From: CAADGL01 sp964643885
GTDB lineage: Bacteria > Planctomycetota > Phycisphaerae > UBA1845 > Fen-1342
Assembly: GCA_964643885.1 (NCBI GenBank)
Contig: CAZXUI010000046.1
Span: 1 to 34,899 of the forward strand
Direction: 5' to 3'
Length of the DNA: 34,899 nt
Position 1 is the stretch's first letter. Each line of letters opens with the position of its first letter. Positions 15,468-23,820 of the stretch are shown in pieces. Position numbers and translations under genes: made by a program. Below the pieces are notes generated by a model, which had not been told where the DNA came from, did not search any database, and worked only from the letters and a program-made list of their open reading frames with translations.

Positions 15468-15540
15468 CGATGCTGCTTCGTCCTCTCATACCCTGGGATG
15501 GGCCGCGCCGCGGGCTGGCTCGATTTGGGGGACAGCCCGT

Positions 15541-15558
15541 CCGTCGCGAGCGCGACGG
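15541..15558. repeat. Palindrome CCGTCGCGAGCGCGACGG
   Basis: A perfect 18-bp inverted repeat with an effective stem of 7-8 bp, upstream of the FHA gene. Apart from this and the tRNA promoter, 15468-16104 holds nothing I can assign. Several open frames there lack a start signal and look like high-GC noise. Confidence 0.6.
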
Positions 15559-16011
15559 CAACCATCCCCTCCCGACAGCGTGCTTTGACTCTGCGCCGGA
15601 ATCCTAGCCGCCGGCCGGCGCACCGACCAGTGCGCAACACGCGCACGGAAGAGAGCGGCCGCGCGGTCGGCCGCCACGGCCGAAAAACATCGGCGGGCGG
15701 CGTATCGGACGGGCCTCGCCCGCGGCTCGACCGCTCCAGCCCGCGAGGTGGACAAGGCGTTCCACCGGACGACCGGGCCGGCCGGCCCCAGCATCCCATT
15801 CATCGTCGAATCAGCGTGGGGCAATCAGGCCGCACGGGGCAATTTCGGGCCCGCAGGGCGGGTCCGCCCGTAGGTCAATAAATGCCTATCCAGAAACGAC
15901 TTACATTCAGAATTCGGGCGGCAATCGGGCCGCGGACGGGGCTTCACTCTGTGGCGCCGGCCGGGGGCGAGCGCCCCTGATTCTGGTGCTTCCCGGCCCG
16001 CGGAATTCAGT

Positions 16012-16039
16012 TTGACTTGCCGCGGGCCGACCATACAAT
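16012..16039 (+). promoter_or_regulatory. tRNA-Asp promoter
   Basis: -35 TTGACT (16012-16017) and -10 TACAAT (16034-16039) are separated by 16 bp, close to the sigma-70 consensus. Initiation near 16046 would give a leader of about 60 nt before the tRNA. Confidence 0.75.
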
Positions 16040-16104
16040 TCGAGGCAGCTTGGCGGTCGCTGCTAGAGCACCGAAGGTTGCCGAGTTCCCCGAATCTGAT
16101 TTCC

Positions 16105-16179
16105 GGGGCCGTAGCTCAATTGGTCCAGAGCGCCGCCCTGTCACGGCGGAGGTTGCGGGTTCGAGCCCCGTCGGCCTCG
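16105..16179 (+). tRNA. tRNA-Asp (anticodon GTC)
   Basis: The acceptor arm GGGGCCG pairs with CGGCCTC, with one G-U at position 2-71. The discriminator base is G, as expected for Asp. The D arm contains AGCTCAATTGGT, the anticodon loop is CTGTCAC flanked by GCC/GGC pairs, and the T arm contains GGTTCGAGCCC. The CCA end is not encoded. The gene sits between the FHA protein gene and the flippase gene. Confidence 0.96.
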
Positions 16180-16182
16180 TTT

Positions 16183-17559
16183 TCACTCAGCCCGGCTCCG
16201 GCCGGGTTTTTCATGCGCCGACCGCGCGGCCCATATTCCAAAAAGGACGCTGGCGGCATAGAGACTCGTGTGAACGGCCGCGCGGACCATCGCGACGATC
16301 GCCCCGCCGCGGACGGGGTCGGCGGGGATGAACTCCCATGAGGCCCACAGCGTCGCGGCCAGGACGGCGGCGTGCATCGGCACCTGGATCCAGAACAGCC
16401 GCATGAACGTGGTGACGAAGCCGAACGCGCTCGCCAGCAGGAGCAGGCTGTTGGCGGCGATGAGCAGGACGAACTCGTCGGCGAAGCGGGCATAGTCCGG
16501 GCTGAGCGCGATTCGCAGGATCGGTTCGGCCCACAGCCACGCGGCCAGCACCAGCACGGCCCCGAGAGCCAGCGCGAGCGCGGTCAGGCCCGCCGCGAGG
16601 CGCAGAAAGGCGCGCAGGTCGGTGCGATAGTAGACGGCCAGGCGGTTGCTGGCGGCGTTGGCGACAGTGACCAGGAGGATGTTCGCCGCGAGTGCGATGT
16701 GCGAGAGCGCGCCGAAGTACCCGAGCGAGGTCATGCCCGACGCCCGGTCCGATGCGATCCAGAGCCGCGGGACGCTGTCACACAGAGTGATCAGGAGCTG
16801 AACGATTCCGAGCGGCAGGGCCTCGGCCGCGAGGCGCATGACCGCCGGCCACGTCCAGGCGGGATCGAGCGCTGGGTCCGCCGCGATGCGCGGGCGGTCG
16901 AACCACCAGTGCAGCAGCCCCCAGGCGGCCGCGCCCACCCACGCGGCGGTGATGGTCGCCCAGATGATCAGCGCGGGCTGGCCGTCGGCGGTGCTCTCGA
17001 GCCGCGCGAGCGGAAGTAGCACGGCGAAGGGAATCAGCAGTGCCACGCCGCGCAGGCCGTTGGACCAGGCGACCAGGTCGAATCGCTCGCGGCGCTGATA
17101 GGCGCCCCAGACGAGCTCCGATTGCCCCCACGCCAGCCGCGCCGCGCAGACGCCGCCGGCGAGCAGTGCGTGCTCCACCCTGCCGGTCGCGGCCGCCTCG
17201 ATACCCAGAATCACTGCGAGAATGACCGCGGCCGCCGACATGCCGAGGCTGCGGAGGATCCGATACGCGCCGAACGGATAGCGTTCGGTCGTGTCGGAGA
17301 CCAGGACGGCGCGCAGCTCGAGCCCGAGCAGCAGCGCCAGCGGGGCCGAAAGGGCCATGCCGTAATTGAAGGAGCCGAGCAACTCGACCGTGGCGAGCTT
17401 GGCAATCAGGACGACGACCGCGAGCCGGGCGAGGTTGTAGAGCCCGGCGCCGGCGACCGCAGCGACGATGTTCGCGTTGAGCGAGCGGCCCGGCGGCAGG
17501 GCGCGCGTCACCGCGGCGCGCGGGTCGGCGGACGGATGCAAATCGGGCTTCGGAGACAC
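16183..17559 (-). CDS. Wzx-like polysaccharide flippase (MOP superfamily)
   Basis: 458 aa and strongly hydrophobic, with about 12 predicted membrane helices beginning at SLNANIVAAVAGAGLYNLAR near residue 26. The layout and the N-terminal 'A..G..Y....L..V..IAKLAT' segment fit the polysaccharide transport (PST/Wzx) branch of the MOP exporters, which flip lipid-linked sugars across the inner membrane. No glycosyltransferase or Wzy gene is adjacent, so its substrate is unknown. It starts 49 nt downstream of the preceding minus-strand gene and is probably cotranscribed with it. Its 3' end contains the tRNA-Asp terminator on the opposite strand. Confidence 0.78.
   Translation of the reverse strand: MSPKPDLHPSADPRAAVTRALPPGRSLNANIVAAVAGAGLYNLARLAVVVLIAKLATVELLGSFNYGMALSAPLALLLGLELRAVLVSDTTERYPFGAYRILRSLGMSAAAVILAVILGIEAAATGRVEHALLAGGVCAARLAWGQSELVWGAYQRRERFDLVAWSNGLRGVALLIPFAVLLPLARLESTADGQPALIIWATITAAWVGAAAWGLLHWWFDRPRIAADPALDPAWTWPAVMRLAAEALPLGIVQLLITLCDSVPRLWIASDRASGMTSLGYFGALSHIALAANILLVTVANAASNRLAVYYRTDLRAFLRLAAGLTALALALGAVLVLAAWLWAEPILRIALSPDYARFADEFVLLIAANSLLLLASAFGFVTTFMRLFWIQVPMHAAVLAATLWASWEFIPADPVRGGAIVAMVRAAVHTSLYAASVLFGIWAARSAHEKPGRSRAE
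16191..16211 (+). terminator. Intrinsic terminator of tRNA-Asp
   Basis: Stem CCCGGC / GCCGGG with loop TCCG is followed by TTTTT, 11 nt after the tRNA. It lies inside the last codons of the oppositely oriented flippase gene (encoding EKPGRS), so the two share sequence. Confidence 0.88.
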
Positions 17560-17608
17560 GCCGGTCTCCGCCTGGCGTTGGTGCGGGCGAGCCGCGGCGG
17601 GCGGCCGG

Positions 17609-18481
17609 CTACGGCAGGGCCACGTCCTTCGTCTCGAGCTTGAGCTCGTCGGAACGGATGTTCGTGAAGACCTTCAGCAGCAGCTCGCCGTCACGGGTGT
17701 ACTGGGCCGGCGCGGCGCTGTAGACGGTGAACGTGTCGCCCGCGGCGGTCGTCGCCGAACGCGGCCGGGCGTTGATGCGCCGGAACCAGTCGTCGAAGAA
17801 CTCGACGCTCTTGATGCGGTCCTCGCCGGAAACGATGTGCAGACCCAGCTCGGTGTTGCCCTCAGCCACGCCCTCTTCGCCAGGGCCGAAGACGCGGATC
17901 TGCACGCCGAGCTCGCGCAGGCGCGGGTGCTCGATCACGCCGCCGCGATAGTCCATCGGGCTTTCGATGCGGATCTCCTCAAGCCCCGTCGCGTAGACGA
18001 CCTTGACGGAGGCCTTCAGGCTCGTCAGCTTGGTCGAACCGCGGGCGCTCACGCCGACCTGCTCGACCAGCGGGATGCCGCCACCCTGGATAATGCGGTC
18101 GTTCACTTCGAACGGCCGCGTCTCGGTGCGGCGGGCCTCATCGTACTTCGCGGGATCAATCAGCGAGCGCCCGGTGTCGTCGACCATCTCCTCGATGATC
18201 AGTTGGCCAACGCGGGCCACGTCCGGCAGCTCGGCGCCCTTGATCTTGACCTGAATCCGCATCCAGTCGGACGGCGTTTCGTTCGGGAGCGGTTCGAGCA
18301 TCCTGATCCGCTGCTCCCCGATCGCCGTCAGCACAAGCCGCATCGCCCCTTCCTGCGTGGTCGGCGACGGCGGCGCCTCGACTTGAGCTTCCGGGGCCTC
18401 CTGGCCTTCCTGGACGGCCGGCTCGGCCTCAAGCAGCGGCGCGGGTGTCAGCCAGAGCAGTAGCAGTGCAAGCTTGCACAT
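17609..18481 (-). CDS. Secreted protein of unknown function
   Basis: 290 aa from the ATG at 18481 (MCKLALLLLWLTPAP), which opens a short signal peptide; the frame upstream is compositionally different and lacks a signal. After a Glu/Pro/Ala-rich linker (about 20-50) comes a mostly beta body. It includes MRIQVKIKGAELPDVARVG, the segment GGVIEHPRLRELGVQIRVFG, and a C-terminal FTVYSAAPAQYTRDGELLLK. I do not recognise the family. The mature chain appears soluble and periplasmic or outer. It lies in a minus-strand run of four genes, 82 nt after the TIM-barrel gene and 49 nt before the flippase. Confidence 0.7.
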   Translation of the reverse strand: MCKLALLLLWLTPAPLLEAEPAVQEGQEAPEAQVEAPPSPTTQEGAMRLVLTAIGEQRIRMLEPLPNETPSDWMRIQVKIKGAELPDVARVGQLIIEEMVDDTGRSLIDPAKYDEARRTETRPFEVNDRIIQGGGIPLVEQVGVSARGSTKLTSLKASVKVVYATGLEEIRIESPMDYRGGVIEHPRLRELGVQIRVFGPGEEGVAEGNTELGLHIVSGEDRIKSVEFFDDWFRRINARPRSATTAAGDTFTVYSAAPAQYTRDGELLLKVFTNIRSDELKLETKDVALP

Positions 18482-18563
18482 TGTCGCGGTCTCCGTTCCC
18501 GTCTGGGGCGCTGAAGGCTCTCGTGCAACGCTGGCCCGCGGCCGGGGCACACCCGACGAAGCG

Positions 18564-19370
18564 TCAGCGACCCGCTCGGCCCGCCAGCAAAGAGTGCACA
18601 TATTCGCGATCAGCACGCAGCGCGTCAACCGGCCGGTCCGGCCGGTCGCGGCGGACGACGAGGGCGACGCCGGCGCCGGTCCGGTCATCCGGCCGCTCCG
18701 AGACGGCCAGGGCGGCCAGGATCGCCGGAAGGTCCACATCCCCCCGGCCGAGCGGAACTTCCTCGATCTGCCCGCCGCGGCGGCGGGCGTCGCGCAGATG
18801 CAGCGAATCGGTCAGGTCGGCGAGCTTTCCGAGCGACTCGGCCGGCCCCGCCAGCGTCGCCGTATCGAGCTCGAGGGCCACATTCGGGCAGGAGAGGCGG
18901 CGGACGGCGGCGGCGACCTGGTCCGGCGGGTCGCCGGCGGCGTGAATGGCGAGCCGCAGGCCGAAGCGGTCGGCCAGGTCGGCCGTCGCATCCAGCATCT
19001 CGTGAGCCAGGTCGCGCTTTCGCTCGTCCGAGAATCCGGATAGATCGACCGCGGCGAAGCGAACGCGCAAGTCCGCACAGAGCTCGAGCGTGCGACGGAG
19101 GTGATCCAGCCGGCGGTCGGCAGCGTGCGGATCGGCCAGCCCGCGGCCGCCGAATTCGGCCGAGAGGCCGTCGAGCCTCAGACCGAGGCCCTCCAGGTGG
19201 CGGGCGAGGTGTCGCCGGGCACTGCGGGAGAACTCGGCCGGGTTTAGCGGCGTGCCGACGGTGTTGGCGCGGATGAACTGGAATCCGTCTCCGGTCGCGG
19301 CCTGAAGCGCGTCGCGCAGGTCCTGGCGATAGGCGGGCAGCCAGGCCGAGACGCGGACGGGGTGAGGCAT
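18564..19370 (-). CDS. Sugar phosphate isomerase/epimerase-like TIM-barrel protein
   Basis: 268 aa. The pattern of strands fits the xylose-isomerase-like/AP endonuclease 2 superfamily: VRVSAWLPAY at the start, LRLDGLSAEFGG, FAAVDLSGFS, LRLAIHAAGDPPDQ, VALELDTATLA and LTDSLHLRDARR. Metal ligands would be E in SAEFGG, H and D in the central strands, and the later D and H residues. No substrate can be named. Its ATG lies 2 nt after the stop of the response regulator gene, so the two are cotranscribed. Confidence 0.65.
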   Translation of the reverse strand: MPHPVRVSAWLPAYRQDLRDALQAATGDGFQFIRANTVGTPLNPAEFSRSARRHLARHLEGLGLRLDGLSAEFGGRGLADPHAADRRLDHLRRTLELCADLRVRFAAVDLSGFSDERKRDLAHEMLDATADLADRFGLRLAIHAAGDPPDQVAAAVRRLSCPNVALELDTATLAGPAESLGKLADLTDSLHLRDARRRGGQIEEVPLGRGDVDLPAILAALAVSERPDDRTGAGVALVVRRDRPDRPVDALRADREYVHSLLAGRAGR

Positions 19371-19372
19371 GG

Positions 19373-19759
19373 TCAGTTCGCCAGCAGCTTCTCCGTGACC
19401 TCGATCAGCCGCTCCATGCGGAATGGCTTGTTGAGATACTCGTCGACTCCGAGGGCTTCGGCGTACTGCTTATGCCGGCGGCCCTGGTTGCCGGTGATCA
19501 TGATGACGCGCGGCTTTTGCCCTGGTTTGCGGCCCTGGTTGAGCCGTTCGAGGACGAGGAAGCCGCTGCGCTGCGGCAGCATGATGTCGAGGATCACGAG
19601 GTCCGGAGACTTCTGTTCGGCGAGCGTGACGGCGGTGTTGCCGTCGGACGCGGTTTCGATCGCGGCGCCGGTGTCCGCCAGCCCGGCGGTGATGGCCGTC
19701 AGGATGTCCGGGTCATCGTCCACGACGAGGATCGTCTTACCTTGCAGGGGCCCGCTCAC
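19373..19759 (-). CDS. Single-domain response regulator (CheY-like receiver)
   Basis: 128 aa with a receiver domain only. The phosphoacceptor is D58 in LVILDIMLP, the acidic pocket is D14-D16, the switch Thr is T89 in MITG, and the conserved Lys is K111 in NKPF. There is no DNA-binding output domain. The start is the GTG at 19759, because AAGGAG (19771-19766) lies 6 nt upstream. A GTG at 19780 in the same frame would lie upstream of the predicted transcription start. No histidine kinase is adjacent. It is the first gene of a four-gene minus-strand run. Confidence 0.92.
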   Translation of the reverse strand: MSGPLQGKTILVVDDDPDILTAITAGLADTGAAIETASDGNTAVTLAEQKSPDLVILDIMLPQRSGFLVLERLNQGRKPGQKPRVIMITGNQGRRHKQYAEALGVDEYLNKPFRMERLIEVTEKLLAN

Positions 19760-19783
19760 GGCATTCTCCTTTTGAACCACACC

Positions 19784-19812
19784 AGTGTAGTATCCCGTCG
19801 ATCGCAGGACAA
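19784..19812 (-). promoter_or_regulatory. Promoter of the response regulator operon
   Basis: -35 TTGTCC (19812-19807) and -10 TACACT (19789-19784) are separated by 17 bp on the minus strand. Initiation near 19777 gives an 18-nt leader containing the Shine-Dalgarno. This supports the GTG at 19759 as start. Confidence 0.65.
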
Positions 19813-19910
19813 TCGGGTCCGGCTTCCGGGGGCTGGTGGCCGGGCGGCGCGGGTTCGGCCCGGGACGGGCACCTGCCGCGGCGCGGACCGGTCAAGGATG
19901 GAGCGAAACC

Positions 19911-20981
19911 ATGCACGAGGCACGTCGAAATCTGGTGGTCGGGCTCTTTGTGCTGGCGGGGCTGACGGCGCTGGGCACGCTGATCGTCCTGTTCGGGCAG
20001 GAGCCGACCTGGCTGATCCGGGGCAAGCAGTACGTGCTCAATGCGCACTTCGAGAGCGCCCGGGGAATCCGGCCGGGAACGATCGTGACCGTGAGTGGGA
20101 TCGACGTGGGACGCGTGCTGCGGGTGGAGTTTCGCGACCCGCAGCGCTTCGACCTGGGCGCGAGCGTGGTGCTCACCTTCGACGAGGGCTATCGCTTTCG
20201 CCGGGGGACGTTCGCACGCACGAATGAGCCCGGAATCGGGGCCGGCCGACCGCCGATCATGCTCATTCCGACCGACGAGCCGGAGGCGCCCTACCTGGAA
20301 TCGGGGGCGACCATCAAGGGTGAGATGGTGCCCGCCGTCGACGCGCTTTTTCCGCCGGCCGTGCGGGCCAATTTCGAGCGGGCGGCGCTTCAGATCGGCG
20401 ATGCGGCCGAGGCGCTGACCCCCGTACTCGAGGACCTGCACAACCTGATGCAGCCGCTCGATCCGGAGACCGTCGACCGCCCGGGCGGACCGAACGGGAA
20501 CGTGGCGACGGTGGTCGTGCGGCTCGACGCGGCCATCCGCCACCTGAACGACGTCCTGGGCGACCCGGCCGTGCGGAGCAATCTCAAGGCGACGATCGAC
20601 AACATCTATGCGATGTCGGAGGACGGCAAGGCGACGGCGTCCGACCTGAAGCAGTTCGCCAGCGACGCGCGCGAGGTGGCCGGCGAGACGAAGACGCTGG
20701 TGAGCGACGCGCAGACTACGGTCCGGAACCTGGACGAGCACATGGAGCGCATCTCGCGCGATCTGCGGACGAATCTGGAGTTGATGAGCCGGGTGCTGGA
20801 CAGTCTGAACGCGGTGGCGGCGGCGACGGCGGCGGGCGAGGGAACCGTGGGGCGGCTCGTTCGCGACGAGCGGCTGTATGAGTCGATGTTGCTCACGTTC
20901 CGGCGGCTGGCGGAGACGGTGGAGGAGTTCCGGCTGCTGGTCAAGCAGTGGCAGGAGGGCAAGGTGCGCGTCGCGCTCTAG
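19911..20981 (+). CDS. Mce/MlaD domain protein
   Basis: 356 aa. One N-terminal membrane helix (about 8-28, LVVGLFVLAGLTALGTLIVL) is followed by an Mce domain (about 37-120, with RGIRPGTIVTVSGIDVGRV). The remaining ~200 residues form a long helical, coiled-coil-like region. This is the architecture of the substrate-binding part of Mce/Mla lipid transporters, which carry lipids between inner and outer membranes. No permease (MlaE) or ATPase (MlaF) gene is adjacent. The start at 19911 has GGAG 8 nt upstream; the frame before it lacks a membrane signal. It is divergent from the response regulator. Confidence 0.88.
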   Translation: MHEARRNLVVGLFVLAGLTALGTLIVLFGQEPTWLIRGKQYVLNAHFESARGIRPGTIVTVSGIDVGRVLRVEFRDPQRFDLGASVVLTFDEGYRFRRGTFARTNEPGIGAGRPPIMLIPTDEPEAPYLESGATIKGEMVPAVDALFPPAVRANFERAALQIGDAAEALTPVLEDLHNLMQPLDPETVDRPGGPNGNVATVVVRLDAAIRHLNDVLGDPAVRSNLKATIDNIYAMSEDGKATASDLKQFASDAREVAGETKTLVSDAQTTVRNLDEHMERISRDLRTNLELMSRVLDSLNAVAAATAAGEGTVGRLVRDERLYESMLLTFRRLAETVEEFRLLVKQWQEGKVRVAL

Positions 20982-21013
20982 TGTGCTGTCCCAGAAACAC
21001 GACATCAAAGTGG

Positions 21014-21033
21014 GGCAGGCCTCCGTGCCTGCC
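21014..21033. repeat. GGCAGGC...GCCTGCC hairpin
   Basis: A perfect 7-bp stem with loop CTCCGT. A degraded relative with the same GGGGCRGGCCTCCGTGCC core lies near 34729-34750. Confidence 0.75.
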
Positions 21034-21065
21034 GAGGCGGGCAGGGACGCGCGCAGTTGTTCGGG

Positions 21066-21090
21066 TGGTACGGGCGAGACGCCCGTACCA
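21066..21090. repeat. GGTACGGGCG hairpin (type G)
   Basis: An 11-bp perfect stem (TGGTACGGGCG / CGCCCGTACCA) with loop AGA. Copies in the opposite orientation (loop TCT) are at 34696-34716 and at the right edge of the window. Confidence 0.85.
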
Positions 21091-21221
21091 TCCGGCGAGA
21101 CACCCACGGTGTTGCGGAAAGTCCGACGTCGTAGGATAATCGCACCCTCAGACGCTGCGCGGTTCCACTCGCCGCGGCCGATCGGCCCCCGCGCAGCCGG
21201 CCCGCTCTCGGAGGCGCGACC

Positions 21222-21791
21222 ATGCAGTTTCTGACCGAACTCTGGCTGCCCATTCTGCTCTCCGCGGTGTTCGTCTTCATCGTCAGCTCGATCATCCACA
21301 TGGCCTTGCAGGTGCATAAGGGCGACTTCAAGAAGATGCCCAACGAGGATGCGGTGCTGGCGGCGCTGCGCTCGCACGGCGTCGGCCCCGGGGCCTACAT
21401 GTTCCCCTGCGCCGGCTCGATGAAGGAGATGGGCACGCCGGAGATGATGGAGAAGATCAAGACCGGCCCGGTCGGATGGCTGATCATCACGCCGGGCGGA
21501 TTCGAGCTGGGCAAGAGCCTGGCGCTGTGGTTCGCCTATTCGCTGCTGGTCGGGCTGCTGGTGGCCTACGTCGGCTGGCACGCGCTGGGGGCCGGGGCGC
21601 GCTATCTGGAGGTGTTCCAGATCACCGGCACGGCCGCGATCCTGGGCTACGCGATCGGCTACATCCAGGACTCGATCTGGAAGGGCGCCGCCTGGAGCAC
21701 GACCGGCAAGTTCATGGTCGACGGGATCGTCTACGGGCTGGTGACGGCGGGCACCTTCGCGTGGCTCTGGCCGGCGGGGGCGGCGGCGTAA
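21222..21791 (+). CDS. Conserved small membrane protein of unknown function
   Basis: 189 aa. The N-terminal membrane helix (about 8-30) begins MQFLTELWLPILLSAVFVF and is followed by a cytoplasmic or periplasmic stretch with HKGDFKKMPNEDAVLAALR. Two or three further helices lie between about 98 and 186. This sequence type is familiar to me as a conserved unknown found in many bacterial phyla, but I can assign no function. GGAGG (21210-21214) lies 7 nt before the ATG. It converges on the next gene with a 34-nt gap. Confidence 0.8.
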   Translation: MQFLTELWLPILLSAVFVFIVSSIIHMALQVHKGDFKKMPNEDAVLAALRSHGVGPGAYMFPCAGSMKEMGTPEMMEKIKTGPVGWLIITPGGFELGKSLALWFAYSLLVGLLVAYVGWHALGAGARYLEVFQITGTAAILGYAIGYIQDSIWKGAAWSTTGKFMVDGIVYGLVTAGTFAWLWPAGAAA

Positions 21792-21825
21792 GCCGGGCCG
21801 TCGTCGCTGCGGCAGCGCGGACGCA

Positions 21826-22401
21826 TCATGGCGGCAGCGGCCGATAGACGGTTTCGTCGAAGGTCCAGGTGTGAAGCACCGCCCGGGAGCGTGGATCGAT
21901 GAACTCGATCACACGCCGCAGGCGGATTCTCTGATCGCCCTCGACGATCGCATCTGCGGGCACGTCAGCAAACAGGACACCCATCAGGCCGCCGCCGGTG
22001 CTCAGCGGCGTAATCGGCCGGTGGTTGACCCACACCTCGCAGGCCGCCTCGCGGAATCTGGAATCGATGAAAACGATTCGCGGGCAGAACCGAACGTCGG
22101 GCCAATAGTGGCCGATCTCGCGCCGGAGTGCGACGGTCGAGCCCGCCGGCCCGAAGGTGTGGCTGCTCAGGAAGCGCTTCAGCTCCTGCCCCGAAAGCCG
22201 CCCGGCCAGCAGCCGCCGATCGAGCTCCAGGTAGCGGATCGTATACTCGCGGCTGACGCGCCCGAGCGGCCGCTCCGGATCGCTCTCGAGATTCGACAGC
22301 CGCGTGCTGTTGGGGCTGAATCTGACCAGCAGATCCGGAGCCTGCCCGCGCAGATTCAGGAAAGTAATCGACAGCGCCGCCAGGCCGAGCAGCAGCGCCA
22401 C
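21826..22401 (-). CDS. Conserved unknown protein with N-terminal membrane anchor
   Basis: 191 aa from a GTG at 22401, the first usable start in an open frame that continues upstream as a basic segment (RWSVRRPRKDQPGLRW). The first 15 residues are hydrophobic (ALLLGLAALSITFL) and probably form an anchor. The rest is soluble, with paired Trp and Arg-rich strands such as YTIRYLELDRRLLAG and IEFIDPRSRAVLHTW. I do not recognise the family. The start is uncertain; no Shine-Dalgarno is evident. The 22402-22719 gap downstream of the next gene contains only a short GGGAYCA repeat. Confidence 0.55.
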   Translation of the reverse strand: MALLLGLAALSITFLNLRGQAPDLLVRFSPNSTRLSNLESDPERPLGRVSREYTIRYLELDRRLLAGRLSGQELKRFLSSHTFGPAGSTVALRREIGHYWPDVRFCPRIVFIDSRFREAACEVWVNHRPITPLSTGGGLMGVLFADVPADAIVEGDQRIRLRRVIEFIDPRSRAVLHTWTFDETVYRPLPP

Positions 22402-22572
22402 CCAGCGCAGTCCCGGCTGGTCTTTCCGTGGCCTGCGGACAGACCAGCGGTACCTCCGCCCGCAAGTGGCCCCGAACTGCGGCAGGCAGATGCCCCGCGC
22501 TCTCCGAGCCGTGATGAAGCATTGACGACTGACATCACCAGGCGCTCTGGGCGGGAACTTCAGCTCTGGTGT

Positions 22573-22607
22573 ACCAAAGGGACCGAGGGATCAAGGGACC
22601 AAGGTCC
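22573..22607. repeat. GGGACC/GGGATC short tandem repeat
   Basis: About four imperfect 7-8 bp units of the form AAGGGACC or GAGGGATC. A related AGGGA tract lies at 24206-24228. The remainder of 22402-22719 shows no gene or structure that I can name. Confidence 0.55.
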
Positions 22608-22719
22608 ATGCGCCTTCGCCGGCGGCGCTGCCGGGGCGCAGGAAACCAGCGCGGCGCTGCTGCGACCCATCCACCGCTCGAATCCTTCAGAGACTTACCC
22701 GCCCGCAGCCTGATCTGTC

Positions 22720-23784
22720 TCACCGCCCGTGCGAGCCGGTCAATACCTCGTCCACCGCCGCGGTCCGCGGCTCGGGCGTCGTCCCCGACGTGCCGAAGTT
22801 CACCCGGCGGGCCTCGTCCCAATACCGCCCCGCGTTGAACTCGAACCCCGCCCGCATCACCAGCTCCGCAACCAGACCCGCCATGATCGCGATGAAACCC
22901 AGCACGAACAGAATCGTCCCGATCAGCGGAGCCTTGCCCCAGAACGCCTTCCACGGATCCAGCGAGTAGACCGCGTTGACGAGCGCGAACAGGAAACACG
23001 CCGCCGTGCCGAGCCACGCCCACTGCGTGATCTTGCCGAAGAAGTGGATCGGCTTCGTGCGGTACTTCTGAAGCATGCGGACCAGCAGCAGGTCCAGCAG
23101 CACCTTCGTCACCCGGCCGTAGCCGTACTTGCTCTGCCCCGCGATACGCGGATGATGCCGCACCACCATCTCGGCGATCCTGGCCCCGTGCATCGACGCG
23201 TACACCGGAATGAAGCGGTGCATCTCGCCGAACAGCCGCGCATCCCGCACCACCTGCGCCCGATATGCCTTCAGCGTGCAGCCGTAGTCATGCAGCCGAA
23301 CGCCCGTGATCCAGCCGATCAGCCCGTTGGCCGCCCGCGAGACCTTCGTCCGCAGCCACGAGTCCTTGCGCTCCTTGCGCCAGCCGCTGACGACGTCGTA
23401 GCCCTCCTCCAGCTTGTCGACCAGCCGCTCGATCTCGTCCGGCTCGTTCTGTCCGTCACCGTCCAGCGGAACGATCACCGGCCCGCGGGCGGCCCAGAAA
23501 CCCGCCATCATCGCGGCCGTCTGGCCGAAATTCCGCGCCAGGTGAAGCACGCGCAGCCGCGGCTCGTCCGCCGCCAGCTCGTCCAGCAGCTCGCCCGTCC
23601 GGTCGCGGCTGCCGTCGTTGACCACGATCAGCTCGAAGCTCCGCCGCTGGGCGGAGAGCGACTCGATGAACCGGCGGATCACCCGCCGGACATTGGGCTC
23701 CTCATTGAACATCGGGACGACGACCGAGACCTGCGGCCGGGCCGAGTGGGGGGCGTCCGTTCGCTCGCTACGCTCAAGCATCAT
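22720..23784 (-). CDS. GT2 glycosyltransferase of the polyprenyl-phosphate (DPM1/GtrB) type
   Basis: 354 aa. The GT-A domain has VSVVVPMFNEEPNVRRV, NDGS (56-59) and the metal-binding DGDGQ (108-112), then LHDYGCTLKAYR. Two membrane helices follow in the C-terminal part: FGKITQWAWLGTAACFLFAL and an IGTILFVLGFIAIMAGLVAE segment. This is the layout of transferases that move a sugar from a nucleotide to undecaprenyl phosphate at the inner membrane. The sugar is unknown. The start (ATGATG at 23784/23781) is chosen because the family motif begins soon after and a -10 box lies 7 nt upstream. A frame reaching 24399 runs antisense through the next gene and is not coding. Confidence 0.9.
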   Translation of the reverse strand: MMLERSERTDAPHSARPQVSVVVPMFNEEPNVRRVIRRFIESLSAQRRSFELIVVNDGSRDRTGELLDELAADEPRLRVLHLARNFGQTAAMMAGFWAARGPVIVPLDGDGQNEPDEIERLVDKLEEGYDVVSGWRKERKDSWLRTKVSRAANGLIGWITGVRLHDYGCTLKAYRAQVVRDARLFGEMHRFIPVYASMHGARIAEMVVRHHPRIAGQSKYGYGRVTKVLLDLLLVRMLQKYRTKPIHFFGKITQWAWLGTAACFLFALVNAVYSLDPWKAFWGKAPLIGTILFVLGFIAIMAGLVAELVMRAGFEFNAGRYWDEARRVNFGTSGTTPEPRTAAVDEVLTGSHGR

Positions 23785-23791
23785 TCGGCGT

Positions 23792-23820
23792 ACTATATCC
23801 AACCGGCGGCCGGGAAGCGA
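23792..23820 (-). promoter_or_regulatory. Putative glycosyltransferase promoter, leaderless type
   Basis: -10 TATAGT (23797-23792) ends 7 nt before the ATG at 23784. The hexamer 17 bp upstream is TCGCTT, a weak -35. The spacing matches the moeA promoter. Confidence 0.45.

Noticed and set aside
15486..15824. Small minus-strand gene upstream of the FHA gene
   Set aside because: The translation is Arg/Ala/Pro-rich, has no recognisable motif or Shine-Dalgarno, and overlaps a palindrome.
22535..23023. Additional minus-strand gene downstream of the glycosyltransferase
   Set aside because: It overlaps the clearly coding glycosyltransferase in another frame and its translation is Gly/Arg-rich shadow sequence.
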